A DNA stretch of 64,000 bases from Anthracocystis setariae (taxonomy: Eukaryota > Basidiomycota > Ustilaginomycetes > Ustilaginales > Ustilaginaceae): NCBI GenBank assembly GCA_928724745.1, contig CAKMXJ010000032.1:248001-312000 (forward strand), read 5' to 3'. The position numbers were made by a program, and so were the translations under genes. The notes under the pieces were generated by a model. That model made no database searches. It was given only the letters and a program-made list of their open reading frames with translations, and was not told the origin of the DNA. Shown here piece after piece: positions 1 to 10,557 of this stretch (position 1 is its first letter; every line of letters starts with the position of its first letter).

Positions 1-1216
1 GATGAATCTCAAGATCGAGCGAGCCAACGCTTGGGAGCAGAGCAAGCAGCTCTTCCTGCAGCTGCTGGAGAGCACTGCCGGTGAGATACGTGGGAGGGGG
101 ATGAGGGTCGAGTTTGCCGGCGAGCATGCGGCGGATGGGGGTGGTCCGGCTAGGGAGTGGTTTGCTATTGTCGCCAATGGTTGGGATCACAGAAGCACAA
201 TAGGTGCGCATGGATGGTTTACCCCGGCAGCTAACTTTGAAACGGGATCCGCCGAGAGTGATGCCGCTTTTCTTGGCCTGGTTCTCGCGCTTGCCGCACT
301 GTATACGACAAAGCTGGCTCTACCGTTCAGGCTCCCTTCAGTTGCGTTCAAGATTGCCACAGCGCCTTCGCTCGACTCGCTTTCTCTCACGCCAGTCGAT
401 CTCGAGTTTGCAGATCCGGCTCTGGCAAAGTCACTCCAAGAGGTACTGGAATGGAGCCCGAGCGCTTCTTTGGCCTGGGAAGACCAAGACAAGGTGTTCG
501 ACAGCACATTTTCGCTCACCTGGAGCACCACCGTTCGGACGGTCACGGGAGAAATCAAGACCATCGACCTTGTCCCCGGCGGACGACATCGTAGCGTCAA
601 AGTGGCCGAGAGGAAAGAGTTTGTGTCGAAACTCATCTTGCGCGTCCTTATCGGCTCGGTTCAAACTCAGGTGTCTGCCTTCAGGGAGGGTTGGCAGACG
701 ATCTTGGCCTCGGACTGGATCGCGAACGAGAGACGCGGAGCCGACTCTGCCACTGAGGTCCTGAACCGAGGTGGATTGGCATTGAGTCTGTTCAGTGCGG
801 AAGAAATGGCTCAGGCGATCTTGTCGCTACCGTCTTCATTTAGCGCACCCAACTTGACTGCGCTGGATCTTGCCGACCTAAAAGACGCCACCGAGACGAT
901 CTTGCCGAGCTCTCACGAGGCCGGGCAGGAAGCTGACTGGTTCTGGAGCGTATGGGCGAGTTTGGACGTAGTGAAACAGAGGAGGTTGTTGGCGTTCATT
1001 ACAGGTTCACAAGACTTGCCCGCCAGTGGGGCGAGAGGGGTTGGGTTGAGGATCCATATCGTCCGTACGGACGCGATCGACGAACCGAGTTGGCCGTTAC
1101 CGTGGTCAAGCACTTGCACATCGACGCTGTTTCTACCGACCTACCCGAATGCAGCTCTGCTGGCCGACAAGGTCGGCATCGCTATCGAGCATTTCCAGGG
1201 TTTTGGGCTGCGCTAA
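1..1216 (+). CDS. HECT-type E3 ubiquitin ligase, C-terminal part (5' end cut by window)
   Basis: The visible 404 residues are a HECT catalytic domain, which takes ubiquitin from an E2 onto a cysteine and passes it to a substrate. Near the N-terminus there is the family signature in which a VEF-GE segment precedes a GGG/REWF block (about residues 35-52). The C-terminus has the active-site block SSTCTSTLFLPTY, with the predicted catalytic Cys at residue 372 of this fragment, 32 residues before the end, and a hydrophobic tail ending FGLR. The first Met at base 2 is probably internal, because a HECT domain normally starts further upstream and follows a long N-terminal region, so the gene continues left of the window. 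It converges with the hydrolase gene, with 65 bp between the stops. The substrate-specifying part is not visible, so I give no symbol. Confidence 0.9.
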   Translation, partial: MNLKIERANAWEQSKQLFLQLLESTAGEIRGRGMRVEFAGEHAADGGGPAREWFAIVANGWDHRSTIGAHGWFTPAANFETGSAESDAAFLGLVLALAALYTTKLALPFRLPSVAFKIATAPSLDSLSLTPVDLEFADPALAKSLQEVLEWSPSASLAWEDQDKVFDSTFSLTWSTTVRTVTGEIKTIDLVPGGRHRSVKVAERKEFVSKLILRVLIGSVQTQVSAFREGWQTILASDWIANERRGADSATEVLNRGGLALSLFSAEEMAQAILSLPSSFSAPNLTALDLADLKDATETILPSSHEAGQEADWFWSVWASLDVVKQRRLLAFITGSQDLPASGARGVGLRIHIVRTDAIDEPSWPLPWSSTCTSTLFLPTYPNAALLADKVGIAIEHFQGFGLR

Positions 1217-1281
1217 ATGCGATACCTCTAACCCGGGTTCCATTACGAGGAAAACATCTCTATCTGGAATTTAGCTGTGAA

Positions 1282-2787
1282 TCATTTGCGGGCCTGAGCA
1301 ACCAGCCAATCACCCTAACCAAACCATGAACACCAACGATACCAAGTTAGTGTTCAGAACAAGCCCAAGAAAAGCAGTCTGTGGGAGTCCAACTTACAAT
1401 CTCGGTCAAAACAGCCAACGTCTTCTGTTGATCTTGCTCCGACATGTCTGGTACGTTTTTCATCATAACTGTGTTCACTCAGAAGCCAAAGAGTTAGCAC
1501 CTTGATTCTCGAACGAATCTCTCAACTGCAGCCCGAGGGGCTAAGGGGGGGGGAGAAGGACGTACCGTGTTCGTAGCCTGGCCAGATTTTGATGGATTTA
1601 TGTTGTTTGGGTGTGCTGACCATATCGAAGAACTTTTTGCTTCCGTTTGGGTCGGTGACTCTATCGTTTTCTCCGTGGTGGATGGTGATGGGACAAGTGA
1701 TGAGGTGTGCTTTGGCGGCGAGATCGTCGATACCGTCGAGGATGGCTAGACCTGTACTGATGCGTACCTTTCCCTTGTATGTGAGTGGATCCATTTCATG
1801 TAGTTGCTCTACCCTCGGATCGTCCGATACATTGCCCTTGATGGCGGCAGCGAGCGGCAAGCGACCAGCGAAGAACCTGAGCACCTTGGCGACGTATTCG
1901 ACCGCCAAACTGGGTCGCGATTGCGACGAAATCGTGATCATCGGTGCAGCCACAGCCACGCCCGACAAGCTCGGTCGATACGGAGCAGGTTTGCTCGGCA
2001 GCACCGCAGACGAGCTCGACGCATGCGTGGTAGTCCTCTCCGGACGATGATGCGCAAGGGGCGATGTCTCGTGTGCATTGAGGGCTTGTTCAACCACGTC
2101 TTCATCCGAAACCGTCGTGGCCTGTTCGCTGGGCGTCTGCTTGAGACTCAAATCAGGAGCTCCATCCTTGGTAGGCTCGAGTGGCGGATAGAGCGATGCA
2201 TAGTACAACACAGTGAATGCACCCATGGAATGCCCCTCGGCAAACAGCTTCCTCTCTCGGCCTGCTTTGCCGAGCAGACCGGATTCTTCGTCCCAGGTGC
2301 GCACATCCATGACCACGGCATGCATCGCGCGCACATTGATCTTCATGCTGGGCAGATAGCCGTGCAGGCCGGTACTGCGGCCAAAGCTGGGAAGGTCGAT
2401 GGCGATGACGCGAAACCCGCGTTTCATAAAGTGGAGTGCGTGCGGAGCGAGTTTGCCCGCATAGTCGTTGATCCCGTGCGCCATGATGATGTCCGAGTGG
2501 AGCTGCTCGGATTCGAGAGCGGCAGGACAGGTCCAGATGTAGTAGGTGACCCACGACCATTTCTCTTTGTCCCACGAGCCGCATTCGAGAAGCGAGTGAG
2601 CGGGGATGAGGACGCGACGACGAATGGCCGAGACTTGGGGATTGGAGTAGATGAGACGATGTTCGGCGTCAGAGTAGGGAAGCTCGGATCGTCCATAGGT
2701 GGGGTCGCCGCCGCCGGGAGTTAGCAGATTGAGATGGCATAGGAGAGGTTCGGTGAAGACTTGGTGGACCATGCGAACGTACTCCAT
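1282..2787 (-). CDS. alpha/beta hydrolase, lysophospholipase/serine aminopeptidase-like (3 exons)
   Basis: Exons on the minus strand are 2787-1566, 1468-1398 and 1314-1282, giving 441 residues in phase. Donors are GTACGT and GTAAGT, and both introns contain a CTAAC branch-like site. The fold is supported by an oxyanion-type HG motif (AHGINDYAG), a strand ending in IAIDLPSFGRS, the nucleophile elbow GHSMG, an acid-turn segment (HHGENDRVTD) and the histidine segment GYEHV, which is completed only by splicing. Reading through intron 1 would end the protein 12 residues after the His. A Ser/Pro-rich insertion lies between the nucleophile elbow and the later strands. There is no obvious signal peptide. 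Likely substrates are lipid esters or similar, but specificity cannot be read. It is divergent from the recycling-factor gene over about 550 bp. Confidence 0.85.
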
Positions 2788-3339
2788 CTTTTCGAATGAC
2801 CTCTATTCGGCTGAGAGGCGAGGCAAGGGAAGGAGGTGGTAAGAGGGGGAAGAGGGAACAAAGCAACCAAGCGAGCAAGGAACGATGGCAAGACGAGTTG
2901 GCCGGCAAGAGTGAGCCGAAGCAAAACACAAACCGGGGCGGGAGGGAGCAACGACACAGAAAAAGCGGGATCGAATTGAAGAAGCCAAGGTCAGGGTCTA
3001 TGGTGACATGGCGTACAGTCTAGGGTGCTGGTGGTAACGTTGATGAACCAACGAACCCGTGCGTCACTCAACGCTCGGACGTACGTGCATGCATGCATGC
3101 CTGCCTGCCCGCCTGCCTCCTCCACTTTAGGGTACTCTCAATTTTGAGCAGATTCTGCTTTGTTAGACCTTTTAAAGTGTGTTAACATATCGCAGCTGCC
3201 GACTTCCGAATTTGTGATGACTGCCTTTTCTTCTTGTGTTTCTTTGCTTTTTGGGTTCTTCGTTCTCGTACTCACCTTCACTGCCACCAGCTCCTCGTTA
3301 ACACCATCAAGCGTTCAGCTTGCAAATTGTCCGCGCAAC
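2788..3339. promoter_or_regulatory. divergent intergenic region between hydrolase and recycling factor
   Basis: No gene is supported here. The left part (about 2810-2900) is a purine-rich tract on the plus strand. About 3085-3120 holds a low-complexity GCAT/GCCT stretch. An in-frame ATG at 3217 lies upstream of the chosen recycling-factor start and would add a hydrophobic leader; I judged it less likely. Confidence 0.5.
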
Positions 3340-4251
3340 ATGGCCGCATCACAACGCTCTATGAGCCTCCTTACGTCTCTGCGTGCCTCCACGCGCACCG
3401 TCTCGGCTTGCTCCAATATCAGGATGGCGTCCGTCATGATGCTCCCCCGCTTCACTGCTGGACCTTCATCGATCTCTGCCGCTTTGCAGGTGCGACACAA
3501 ATCCAAACGCTCATCAGCGCAGTACATCGAACCTCACGCAGCCGAAGATGATGATGTTCCTGTCATGAAGACCAAAGGCAAAGGTTCCAAGAACAACCGC
3601 AATGGCCAGGCCGAAATCAAAACCTCGACTCGAAACCAAGATCTCCCCGACGAAGCATTCGAATTTACCGCCATCTCGAGCCACATGTCGCGCGCCGTTG
3701 AAAGATGCAAGAACACGACATCGACGCTCGTCGGCTCATTCGGTCGCGCCGATCCTGCCCTTCTGGACTCGGTCAAGGTGGAATACCCCGGCACTGGGTC
3801 GCAGGGCAAGGCGCTGCATCCTCTGCGCGAATTCGCCACAGTGGGCGTTCGCGACGGCGCCCTGATCGTCACCGCCTTTGATGCCGACATGGTGAAACAC
3901 ATCGAACGTGCCATCTACTCGGCCAACCTCGGTCTAACCCCGCAATCCCAATCGCACCAAAACCCCGGCGACGAAAACATCCTTCGCGTAGCAGTGCCCC
4001 AACCCACCACCGAAACACGCCAGGCACTCGTCAAAGACCTGACCAAGATCTGCGAAAACGCCAAAATCAGCATCAGAGACGCACGACACAAGGCACAGAA
4101 ACAGATCAAATCCGACATCGACCGCAAAGTCGTCAGCAGGAACGAGGGCGACAAGGAGATCAAGAAGGTTGAGGCCGAGACTAAAAAGTGGACAACTCAG
4201 GTGGATCAATTGTTCGAAAAGATGAAACAGACTCTCTTGGCTGCCAACTAA
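3340..4251 (+). CDS. RRF1: mitochondrial ribosome recycling factor
   Basis: The product has 303 residues. It releases the post-termination mitoribosome together with EF-G. The start MAASQRSM gives an Arg/Ser/Ala-rich, acid-poor presequence of about 50 residues, typical of mitochondrial import. A charged linker follows, and then the RRF domain (about residue 110 to the end) with the conserved helical core: a VEYPGTGSQ/PL segment, a DADMVKHIERAIYSANLGLTP-type block, an LRVAVPQPTTETRQ block, and a long C-terminal helix rich in Lys/Glu. The frame is open upstream of this ATG with an alternative in-frame ATG at 3217, but the added residues are hydrophobic and do not look like a presequence. No intron is needed. 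Confidence 0.9.
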   Translation: MAASQRSMSLLTSLRASTRTVSACSNIRMASVMMLPRFTAGPSSISAALQVRHKSKRSSAQYIEPHAAEDDDVPVMKTKGKGSKNNRNGQAEIKTSTRNQDLPDEAFEFTAISSHMSRAVERCKNTTSTLVGSFGRADPALLDSVKVEYPGTGSQGKALHPLREFATVGVRDGALIVTAFDADMVKHIERAIYSANLGLTPQSQSHQNPGDENILRVAVPQPTTETRQALVKDLTKICENAKISIRDARHKAQKQIKSDIDRKVVSRNEGDKEIKKVEAETKKWTTQVDQLFEKMKQTLLAAN

Positions 4252-4416
4252 TATCAAGCAGCCATGCAAATCAACCCCCTATACACGCGACAGAACCCAA
4301 AGTAGTGCAAGCATCATTGATTGCATTGCATTCCTGATCTTATTGAGTACACAGCTCTTGGATAAATGTCAACTCTCCTATCCACAACCCTGCTTCTAAT
4401 CACCGCTACTCTGCAT

Positions 4417-5352
4417 CTATTGAGCCTTCTTAGCCCCCGCCTCGCGCCAAAACTCTTCGTCATCCTTTCCCTTGACACCCACCTTGACCGCCTGCTGTCC
4501 GCTAAGCACCTTGGCGGCGTCGGCCTTTCCGCCCTTGTCCGGCTGCACAGTGAATCGCTTCTGCACAGCCCTAACCATTGCCCTGAACCAGAAAAAGTTC
4601 AAGCTGTTAAGGATGACATTTCCGATCAGGTAGAATGCCATCAAGTGGTGCGGAATGGGCGGGAAGTGCGGCTTGGACGGTGCGATGACAAACTTGAAGA
4701 AGCTGAAGCTGTTGTACACGCCAGCTGTCAGCCTAGCACCCACGTAGGTGCCGAGCAGGAAAACGGCGTTGATGAGTTGCCACTTGGACCCCGTCTTGCC
4801 GAATTTGTCGAGGAACCAGTGGATGTTGAGGAACGGAGTAGAGAGTTCCCAGATGAGGAAGCCCATACCGTCATACATGAAGATCGGATGGTAGACCAAG
4901 GTGAATCCGGTTAGAGCGATGAGACCATGGGCGATGAAGCCGGGACCTTCGTGTAGGATGGACACGACCGAGTCCCAGACAAAGTAGCCTTGGGCGATGG
5001 CATACACTTGCGCAGCCTCGTAGTCGTAGCCGTACAGCCTGTCGATGGCGAGAGGGTGGTCGTGGAAACCAAGCGCATTGGTCTGTCGTACCTTCCACCA
5101 GATGCGCGCAGCCAGCGGAGTGATGAGAGCGGCATGGACGAACGAGACGACGTGAATGTCCCAGCTGATCTTGGTCTTTCGATTCAGCTTGGCGAAAGTC
5201 TTGGGGAACAGCCGCGGCGAAACGTGCGAAGAAAGCGTCTGGATGGCAAACCACAGCAACGCCGAGCGAACGAGCGTCGGTAGGTGGGCAGGAAGGTGGT
5301 GCATCTGCCACGCATCTGCGTATGGCTGCAACCACTTGACGATCGGGTCCAT
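4417..5352 (-). CDS. TLC-domain multi-pass membrane protein (TMEM56/TLCD-like)
   Basis: This 311-residue protein has about six or seven hydrophobic segments. It also has typical TLC (TRAM/LAG1/CLN8) features: a KISWDIHVVSFVHA segment entering a helix, a DRLYGYD block, an IAQGYFVWDSV helix, the HEGPGF/HG region, and a later FLIWELSTPFLNIHWFLDK block. The tail is Lys-rich and ends near KKAQ, which could favour ER retention. Ceramide-synthase Lag motifs are not evident, so a TLCD/TMEM56-like lipid-related role is more likely than ceramide synthesis. I chose the ATG at 5352 because the longer open frame begins in a homopolymer-rich, unlikely leader. It is divergent from the Cue2-like gene. Confidence 0.82.
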   Translation of the reverse strand: MDPIVKWLQPYADAWQMHHLPAHLPTLVRSALLWFAIQTLSSHVSPRLFPKTFAKLNRKTKISWDIHVVSFVHAALITPLAARIWWKVRQTNALGFHDHPLAIDRLYGYDYEAAQVYAIAQGYFVWDSVVSILHEGPGFIAHGLIALTGFTLVYHPIFMYDGMGFLIWELSTPFLNIHWFLDKFGKTGSKWQLINAVFLLGTYVGARLTAGVYNSFSFFKFVIAPSKPHFPPIPHHLMAFYLIGNVILNSLNFFWFRAMVRAVQKRFTVQPDKGGKADAAKVLSGQQAVKVGVKGKDDEEFWREAGAKKAQ

Positions 5353-5866
5353 GCTTGAATGCGTGACTCGGAGAGGAAGTAGGATGTAGTGAGGGAGCAA
5401 GAGGCATTCGTTCGACCTCGACCAACAAAACCGCAGCATGGCGTGTGCGCAGCGGGAAAAAAAAAAAAAAAAACCAACCCAAACCCCAACAAGCGCGTCT
5501 GTGCCGGTAACCCCGCGCAAACGTGAAAACTCAAAAAATGGCTTGGCGTGTTCGCGCGATCTTACAACGATGAGTCGAGGAAAAAGAAGAAGAAAGCAAC
5601 AAGCGCGGATGTGTCAGACAACAGAAGAAAAGATTATGCATATAAAGCAACGTCATATCGAGCAATCCAAGCTTCGGTTTCTTACTTTGTCCTCTCTCTC
5701 GCTCGGCTTTGGATGATGCGCAGAATCCACTCGTCCCTTTCTCCTTCACCCTCGTCATGGTCTCATTAGCCTTGATATTCCCTCTTCTGCCCCCCCTTCC
5801 CCCCTTCCCCCCCTCATTGACCATAGCTAGGTCTGGAAAACCCTCGGCAAGGAAAGCGAGACAACA
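5353..5866. promoter_or_regulatory. divergent intergenic region between TLC protein and Cue2-like gene
   Basis: No gene is supported. It carries an A tract of about 18 bases at about 5457-5474, a pyrimidine-rich stretch at about 5690-5760, and a C-rich tract at about 5790-5815 just before the Cue2-like start. Confidence 0.5.
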
Positions 5867-8362
5867 ATGTCACCCGACGAGATCCAGCAACGGCTGAGTG
5901 AGCTCTTCTGCCCACCGCTCGACACCACGCTCGTTGCAGCCATCGCCTACGAACCAGGCCAGACTTTTCAAAGCGCAAAGGAGGTTTGCGACACTCTCGC
6001 TGCTGCTGCTGTTCCTGATTTCGACGAGAGTCCTTCGCACACGTCGTCCTCACCGCCTCCACCAACCCGCTCCACCAAAGCGCAGCCGTCCGAAAACCAA
6101 CCAAGGACATCAGCACGACGCAAAGCCTTCGGTGGCCGGCTCACCAGTGGCGATGGATCCGACTCTCATGATACTGCCGCTGCTTCCAGCGAAACTGTGA
6201 CAGGGACAAGCCGCAGCGCTTCGACATCGGCAAGCAGCACCCCCTCGCTTGCGAACCTCATCACTGCAGCAGACGCCGAGACCGTCGAGCGACTTCTCTC
6301 GGAATGGTCTTTGGTCGATAAGACCATCCATGATCCAGGGAACCTTCATCTGACAGACGAGGAATCTCCTTCTGACACGGAGTCTTACATGCCTGGGCAC
6401 GATGCGCTCGCCTCCTCCACCTCAGCGTCGTCAAAGCTACGCCACATTGAAACTTTTGAAGCTGCGCGGTTAGGCGAGCTTTCCGGTTCGCACCGCATCG
6501 ATCCATCCTCCATATCCGCTGGAAAGGCCGATCTGAACGACACTGCAGAGCCAAAAGACGCTTTCGACCCTATCGAGTTCCTCAAACACGCCTTCCCTTC
6601 GCGTACGGTCGACTTCCTTCGCGAAACCCTCTCCGACTCTCAAGGTGATGTCCAAACCACCGTCGATACCATCATGACCATCGATCTCATCGAAGCCGAA
6701 GACGCGCGCGCTGCCACCTCCTCCCAGCTCGAATCCACCCACCATCAACATGCGCAGAAAGGAGGAGGATTGGATTACCAAGCGCTCAGCGGCGACTTTT
6801 CTTCGCTCAACGGCAAGAAGCGACGCGCAGCACGAAAGCGAATGCAGCACGAGCAGAAAGTGGCCGCAAAGGTCAAAGTCAACCTCACCGACATACGCCA
6901 CGGTGGCTTCACAGGTCATACCGCGCTCAAAAAGGTGCAGGAACAATCGTCCCAGACGAGCTCCAGGACAAGCAGCCCTCTTCCACAGCTCACCGATGCG
7001 GAGCTCGCAGCGAAACTCGCAGCCGAGGAGGAACAAGCAGCCAGAGATCCGAATGCCGACAAGGCCGTGTCGGACAATCAGTGGCTTCTCACCTCTTCCA
7101 TCCTCTCTCAGCTCTCGACGCTGCTCGATATTGCGCCGACAAAGGTAAACGCCGTATACAATGCGTCATCGTTCAACTTGGCAAACTGTCTCGCCCGGCT
7201 CATCGAGCAGGAATGCGATAAAGTTCCATCCTTCTCCTCGTTGGACGAAGCTGGCGGTATGTCGAGCGGGACCGCCGAAAGCATCGCTGACGGCATCGTG
7301 TCCATCAGTGGCGTCCCTCTCAAAGTTGCGGCCAAGGCACTGAGAGCGACAAAGGGACGACAGGATGCCGCCCTGGATCTTCTGCAGCTGCAGAGATTTG
7401 TGGCGCAAGAAGTGGGTGAAGCCGATGCGCTCGATCCCATGGGCTTAGCCAGGGAATTGGGGCCCGCCGAGGTGCCTAAATCGGCCGAAATCAGCGCCAA
7501 GGGCTATGCCATCGACGCGGGTACAGTCGAGGGCAAGTTCGCTCGCACGTTTCCCACTCCTTCCCAAGCTGCCCTGGCCAAGTCGACGCCGAGTGGGACC
7601 GGAGCGGGGTATTCCAACATCGTCGGGCGCAAGACTCCCGGGCCAGCAGTGGGGGCAGCGGCGGCATTGCGTTCGGGCACTGCTGTGGCTTCGGTTCTTC
7701 CTGCCTCATCCGCCTTCGTCGGCGGCCCTGACGATGACATGATGGACGACCCTGTAGCGATGGAGAAAGGGCTTGCGTCGCATACGTCGCATTACGATCC
7801 CACACGTCGTATGGCAGAGTACAGGCTGATCGCCGAGGAGTACCGCATGCGTCGCGATGAGGCGCTGCGCAAAGCAGCGAGTGCGTGGAAGTCGCAACGT
7901 GCGGGTGTGCGGAGTGGTGGCAAGGGAGGCGATGGTGGTCGGGGAGGAATTGCCTGGCACTATGCGGATGAGGCGCGTCGGTTGGATGCCAAATCCCGCG
8001 CCTGGTCGCTTCGTGCGTCTCAAGCCTTGGTCGAAGATCGTCGTCGCGCTGCTATCGGTGTCGTTCGCACAGCGTCGATCCCCACTGCATCGCATAGCGC
8101 CGCGAGCAACAGCATCGACCTTCACGGCGTCACGGTTCACGAAGCACTCTCGATTGTCAGAGAGCAGGTCACAAGGTGGTACGCAAGCCCCAAGACAGGT
8201 TCGGCCACGACGCCGTTCAGGATCGTTACGGGCGTGGGGAGACACAGCCCACATCAGATCGCGGTGTTAAGGCCAGCGATCGCAAAGATGTTGGAACGCG
8301 AGGGTTGGAGGTTCGATGTGGATCATCATAGGGGGATCATCACGGTGAGGGGCGCAAAGTAA
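5867..8362 (+). CDS. Cue2/N4BP2-like protein: CUE-type helices, DUF1771 and C-terminal Smr domain
   Basis: The product has 831 residues. The N-terminal half is Ser/Thr-rich and disordered, with a CUE-like segment (PIEFLKHAFPSRTVDFLRETL...DVQTTVDTIM) near residues 226-265 and a second helical segment near 410-445. Around residues 645-725 is DUF1771 (YRLIAEEYRMRRDEALRKAA...HYADEARRLDAKSRAWS). The C-terminal Smr domain (about 747-831) carries DLHG and TGVGRHS, the motifs that hold the Asp/His and Arg residues important in Smr nucleases. Established knowledge: in yeast Cue2 this layout cleaves mRNA at stalled and collided ribosomes in No-Go decay, with the CUE part binding ubiquitin. I infer the same role here. 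The ATG at 5867 has a good AACA context. Confidence 0.85.
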   Translation: MSPDEIQQRLSELFCPPLDTTLVAAIAYEPGQTFQSAKEVCDTLAAAAVPDFDESPSHTSSSPPPPTRSTKAQPSENQPRTSARRKAFGGRLTSGDGSDSHDTAAASSETVTGTSRSASTSASSTPSLANLITAADAETVERLLSEWSLVDKTIHDPGNLHLTDEESPSDTESYMPGHDALASSTSASSKLRHIETFEAARLGELSGSHRIDPSSISAGKADLNDTAEPKDAFDPIEFLKHAFPSRTVDFLRETLSDSQGDVQTTVDTIMTIDLIEAEDARAATSSQLESTHHQHAQKGGGLDYQALSGDFSSLNGKKRRAARKRMQHEQKVAAKVKVNLTDIRHGGFTGHTALKKVQEQSSQTSSRTSSPLPQLTDAELAAKLAAEEEQAARDPNADKAVSDNQWLLTSSILSQLSTLLDIAPTKVNAVYNASSFNLANCLARLIEQECDKVPSFSSLDEAGGMSSGTAESIADGIVSISGVPLKVAAKALRATKGRQDAALDLLQLQRFVAQEVGEADALDPMGLARELGPAEVPKSAEISAKGYAIDAGTVEGKFARTFPTPSQAALAKSTPSGTGAGYSNIVGRKTPGPAVGAAAALRSGTAVASVLPASSAFVGGPDDDMMDDPVAMEKGLASHTSHYDPTRRMAEYRLIAEEYRMRRDEALRKAASAWKSQRAGVRSGGKGGDGGRGGIAWHYADEARRLDAKSRAWSLRASQALVEDRRRAAIGVVRTASIPTASHSAASNSIDLHGVTVHEALSIVREQVTRWYASPKTGSATTPFRIVTGVGRHSPHQIAVLRPAIAKMLEREGWRFDVDHHRGIITVRGAK

Positions 8363-8718
8363 GATCTCCACAGCATAGAGTGATAGAAGCGAGCTGCACT
8401 TATCGTTATCGATCTGCGGTGTGTGGTCAAGCATGAGGTGAGGTGATTTATTAGGGTATTGTACCGGTCGACGGAGGGAGGTGGGACTAAGCCGCACTTG
8501 GTGCTGGTTGACGCCTCGCTCGAACAGTGAAGCAAGTGTGCTACAATCGCTTGTCCCGCTTCTCATTCATCTCGATCGCAGGCTTCTGCTTCTTTCTGCA
8601 GATTCGAAGGTGGTGAGCTTTCCAAACGAAACTCTCATTCATACTCGCGACGTTCATCCGGCATATTGTCTCACATTCAACTGTGTGACCGACTTTCTAC
8701 ATCGAAAGGAGTGAATTT
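8363..8718. other. convergent 3' intergenic region
   Basis: This is the shared downstream space of the Cue2-like gene (+) and the SDR gene (-). I see no open frame with family features, no RNA gene and no clear repeat. Confidence 0.5.
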
Positions 8719-9723
8719 TCAGTGGAACTTTCCAGGGACCACGGGCAGACTTGCGGCGAGCCCACCATCTACGGGCAGGGCAACACCGTTAACATAACTC
8801 GCCTCGTCGCTCGCCAAGAACGTGACGGCGTTGGCGATTTCTGCAGCCACACCGTACCTTGCTGTGGGATTAAGCTGGCCGATCTTCCCTGCAGTACCCC
8901 TCTCCCTCGCCATATCGAACGTGGGCAGCGTCATGCCGGTTTCTATCAAGCCGGGGCACACAGCGTTGACTCTGATATTAGTCCTATGCAGCTGCCATGC
9001 GGTGGTGTTAGCCAAGCTGATCACGGCGGCCTTGCTCGCTGAGTAGTCGACGCTGCCAGCGCCCGAACGCAGACCTGCCACGGAGGCAGTCATGATGATC
9101 GAACCGCCGCTTTCGGGCTTGTGCGATGGGTGCGTCTTCTTCATCGCCTCGCTGGCGTACTTGCAGGCGAGGAAGCACGAGGTCACATTGATGTGATGTG
9201 TCGTCTCGAGATCCTCGACGTCCGTGGCCGAGATGGGCGCACCAGTGGCACGAGCAGCGTTGGCGTAGAAGATGTCAAGATGTCCATTGTCAGCGATGGC
9301 TTGGTTGATGATGGAGGTGACTGATTTTTCGTCGGCCGCGTCAGAGACGACAGCAGTACACTGGACATCCGGATAGCGCTTGTTGATGGCTTCTTTGAGG
9401 TTGGGAAGATTCTCGTCGTCGATGTCACAGACGTAGATGTGCTTGACACCTTCGTGTGCGAATTGCAGCGCTGTTGCACGGCTACATGGTCGGCAAAGAG
9501 AGATCAGAGAGACAGAGAAGTCAGCTGATTGTCAGAGAGGATGGAGCGGAGGAATGACAACTTACCCAATTCCAGTAAGACTTCCACATCCGGTGATGAT
9601 GGCGACCTTGCCCGCCAGACGTCCCGAACGCGGACGGTTGTCGAGGTGGTTGCGGATGCGCTCGAGTCGCTGCAGCGTGATCTCGTACGCCTTCTTCTGC
9701 TGTTCGTTCCTATCCTGTACCAT
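8719..9723 (-). CDS. short-chain dehydrogenase/reductase (2 exons)
   Basis: Exons 9723-9566 and 9481-8719 join in phase to 306 residues. The single intron has a GTAAGT donor and a TAG acceptor. The N-terminal helix (about 40 residues, charged) precedes the Rossmann fold with a dinucleotide motif of the spaced type TGCGSLTGIG, split by the intron. An NAA-type motif (YANAARATG), catalytic Ser in the MTASVAG strand, and YSASK with catalytic Tyr and Lys follow, then a VCPGLIETGM segment and a VNGVALPVDGG end. It is a classical NAD(P)-dependent oxidoreductase; the substrate is unknown. The two extra residues in the glycine motif are, to my knowledge, shared with a group of fungal SDRs. It is divergent from the uracil phosphoribosyltransferase gene. 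Confidence 0.88.
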
Positions 9724-10557
9724 TGTGATTGAGATTGGGATGATGAAAAAGAACGTATAGGTTTGGGAAGGAACGTGGTGTAGGGGGGCTAAGACGAGGT
9801 GTGAACTTGGTAATGTCTTTAAAGTAGGAAAATGCGGGGGATGATGAGGAGAGCGACACCGCGGGCCGGACAGCCAAGACGTGGCTCGGCTCAACAGCGC
9901 ATGTGATTGCCGGACCACCAATTTTGTTCGACTCCAAGCTGTTAGACCTAGAGCATAACAGTTATTTAAGGATCGGAAACAAATCAAGATGATGGCCCGG
10001 GCGCGTTTGGGTTCAGGGTCCTGGCTGCAGCATGCAGGCGGTGGTCTGATGCAGCCAGCCAAGATCCCAATGGAATCCAAAGCCGTCATGAGCAGCGATG
10101 GCATCCGCGGACTCGGATTGCTTAGAGGACTACGAGAAGGTATGGGCAAGGGCACAAGTAGCAAGCAATCGCCAATTACAATACGTGAGGAAGGAATTCG
10201 CTGGACGGTGCAAAAGAGCGAGATAAGGGATTGCTGGAGAACGCGTTCCGAGCATCCGGCCAGAGCGTTGGGCGCATCAGCCAGCCAGCCAGCCAGCCAG
10301 AGCAAAGCACAGCACAGCACAACACAACTCCACATCAACACTTTGCACTCACTCAATCCCCTCTTCATCCGCATCGCTCTATCCTGTGCTTGAGCCGCCA
10401 TTGAATCTTCCTTTCTACCCAATACCACCGTCTCGACACCAGAATCTTCTTCCCCTCACTCTGCGCGCTGCAAGCGAGAAAACGAACCGACTACCATCAA
10501 GCTCAGGACCTTGTTAACGAGATTAGGCTTCTGTTCCATCCTCCCAAGTGCATCATC
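9724..10557. promoter_or_regulatory. divergent intergenic region between SDR and UPRT genes
   Basis: No gene is supported. A tandem GCCA tetranucleotide repeat sits at about 10278-10300 and is followed by AGCAC pentamer copies to about 10325. The stretch from about 10330 to the UPRT start is pyrimidine-rich and looks like a transcript leader. Confidence 0.5.

Noticed and set aside
9566..9620. Enlarged glycine motif (TGCGSLTGIG) in the first SDR as a possible novelty
   Set aside because: A spaced TGxGSxxGIG form occurs, to my knowledge, in a group of fungal SDRs, and the splice junction is in phase, so it is not an error or a new motif.
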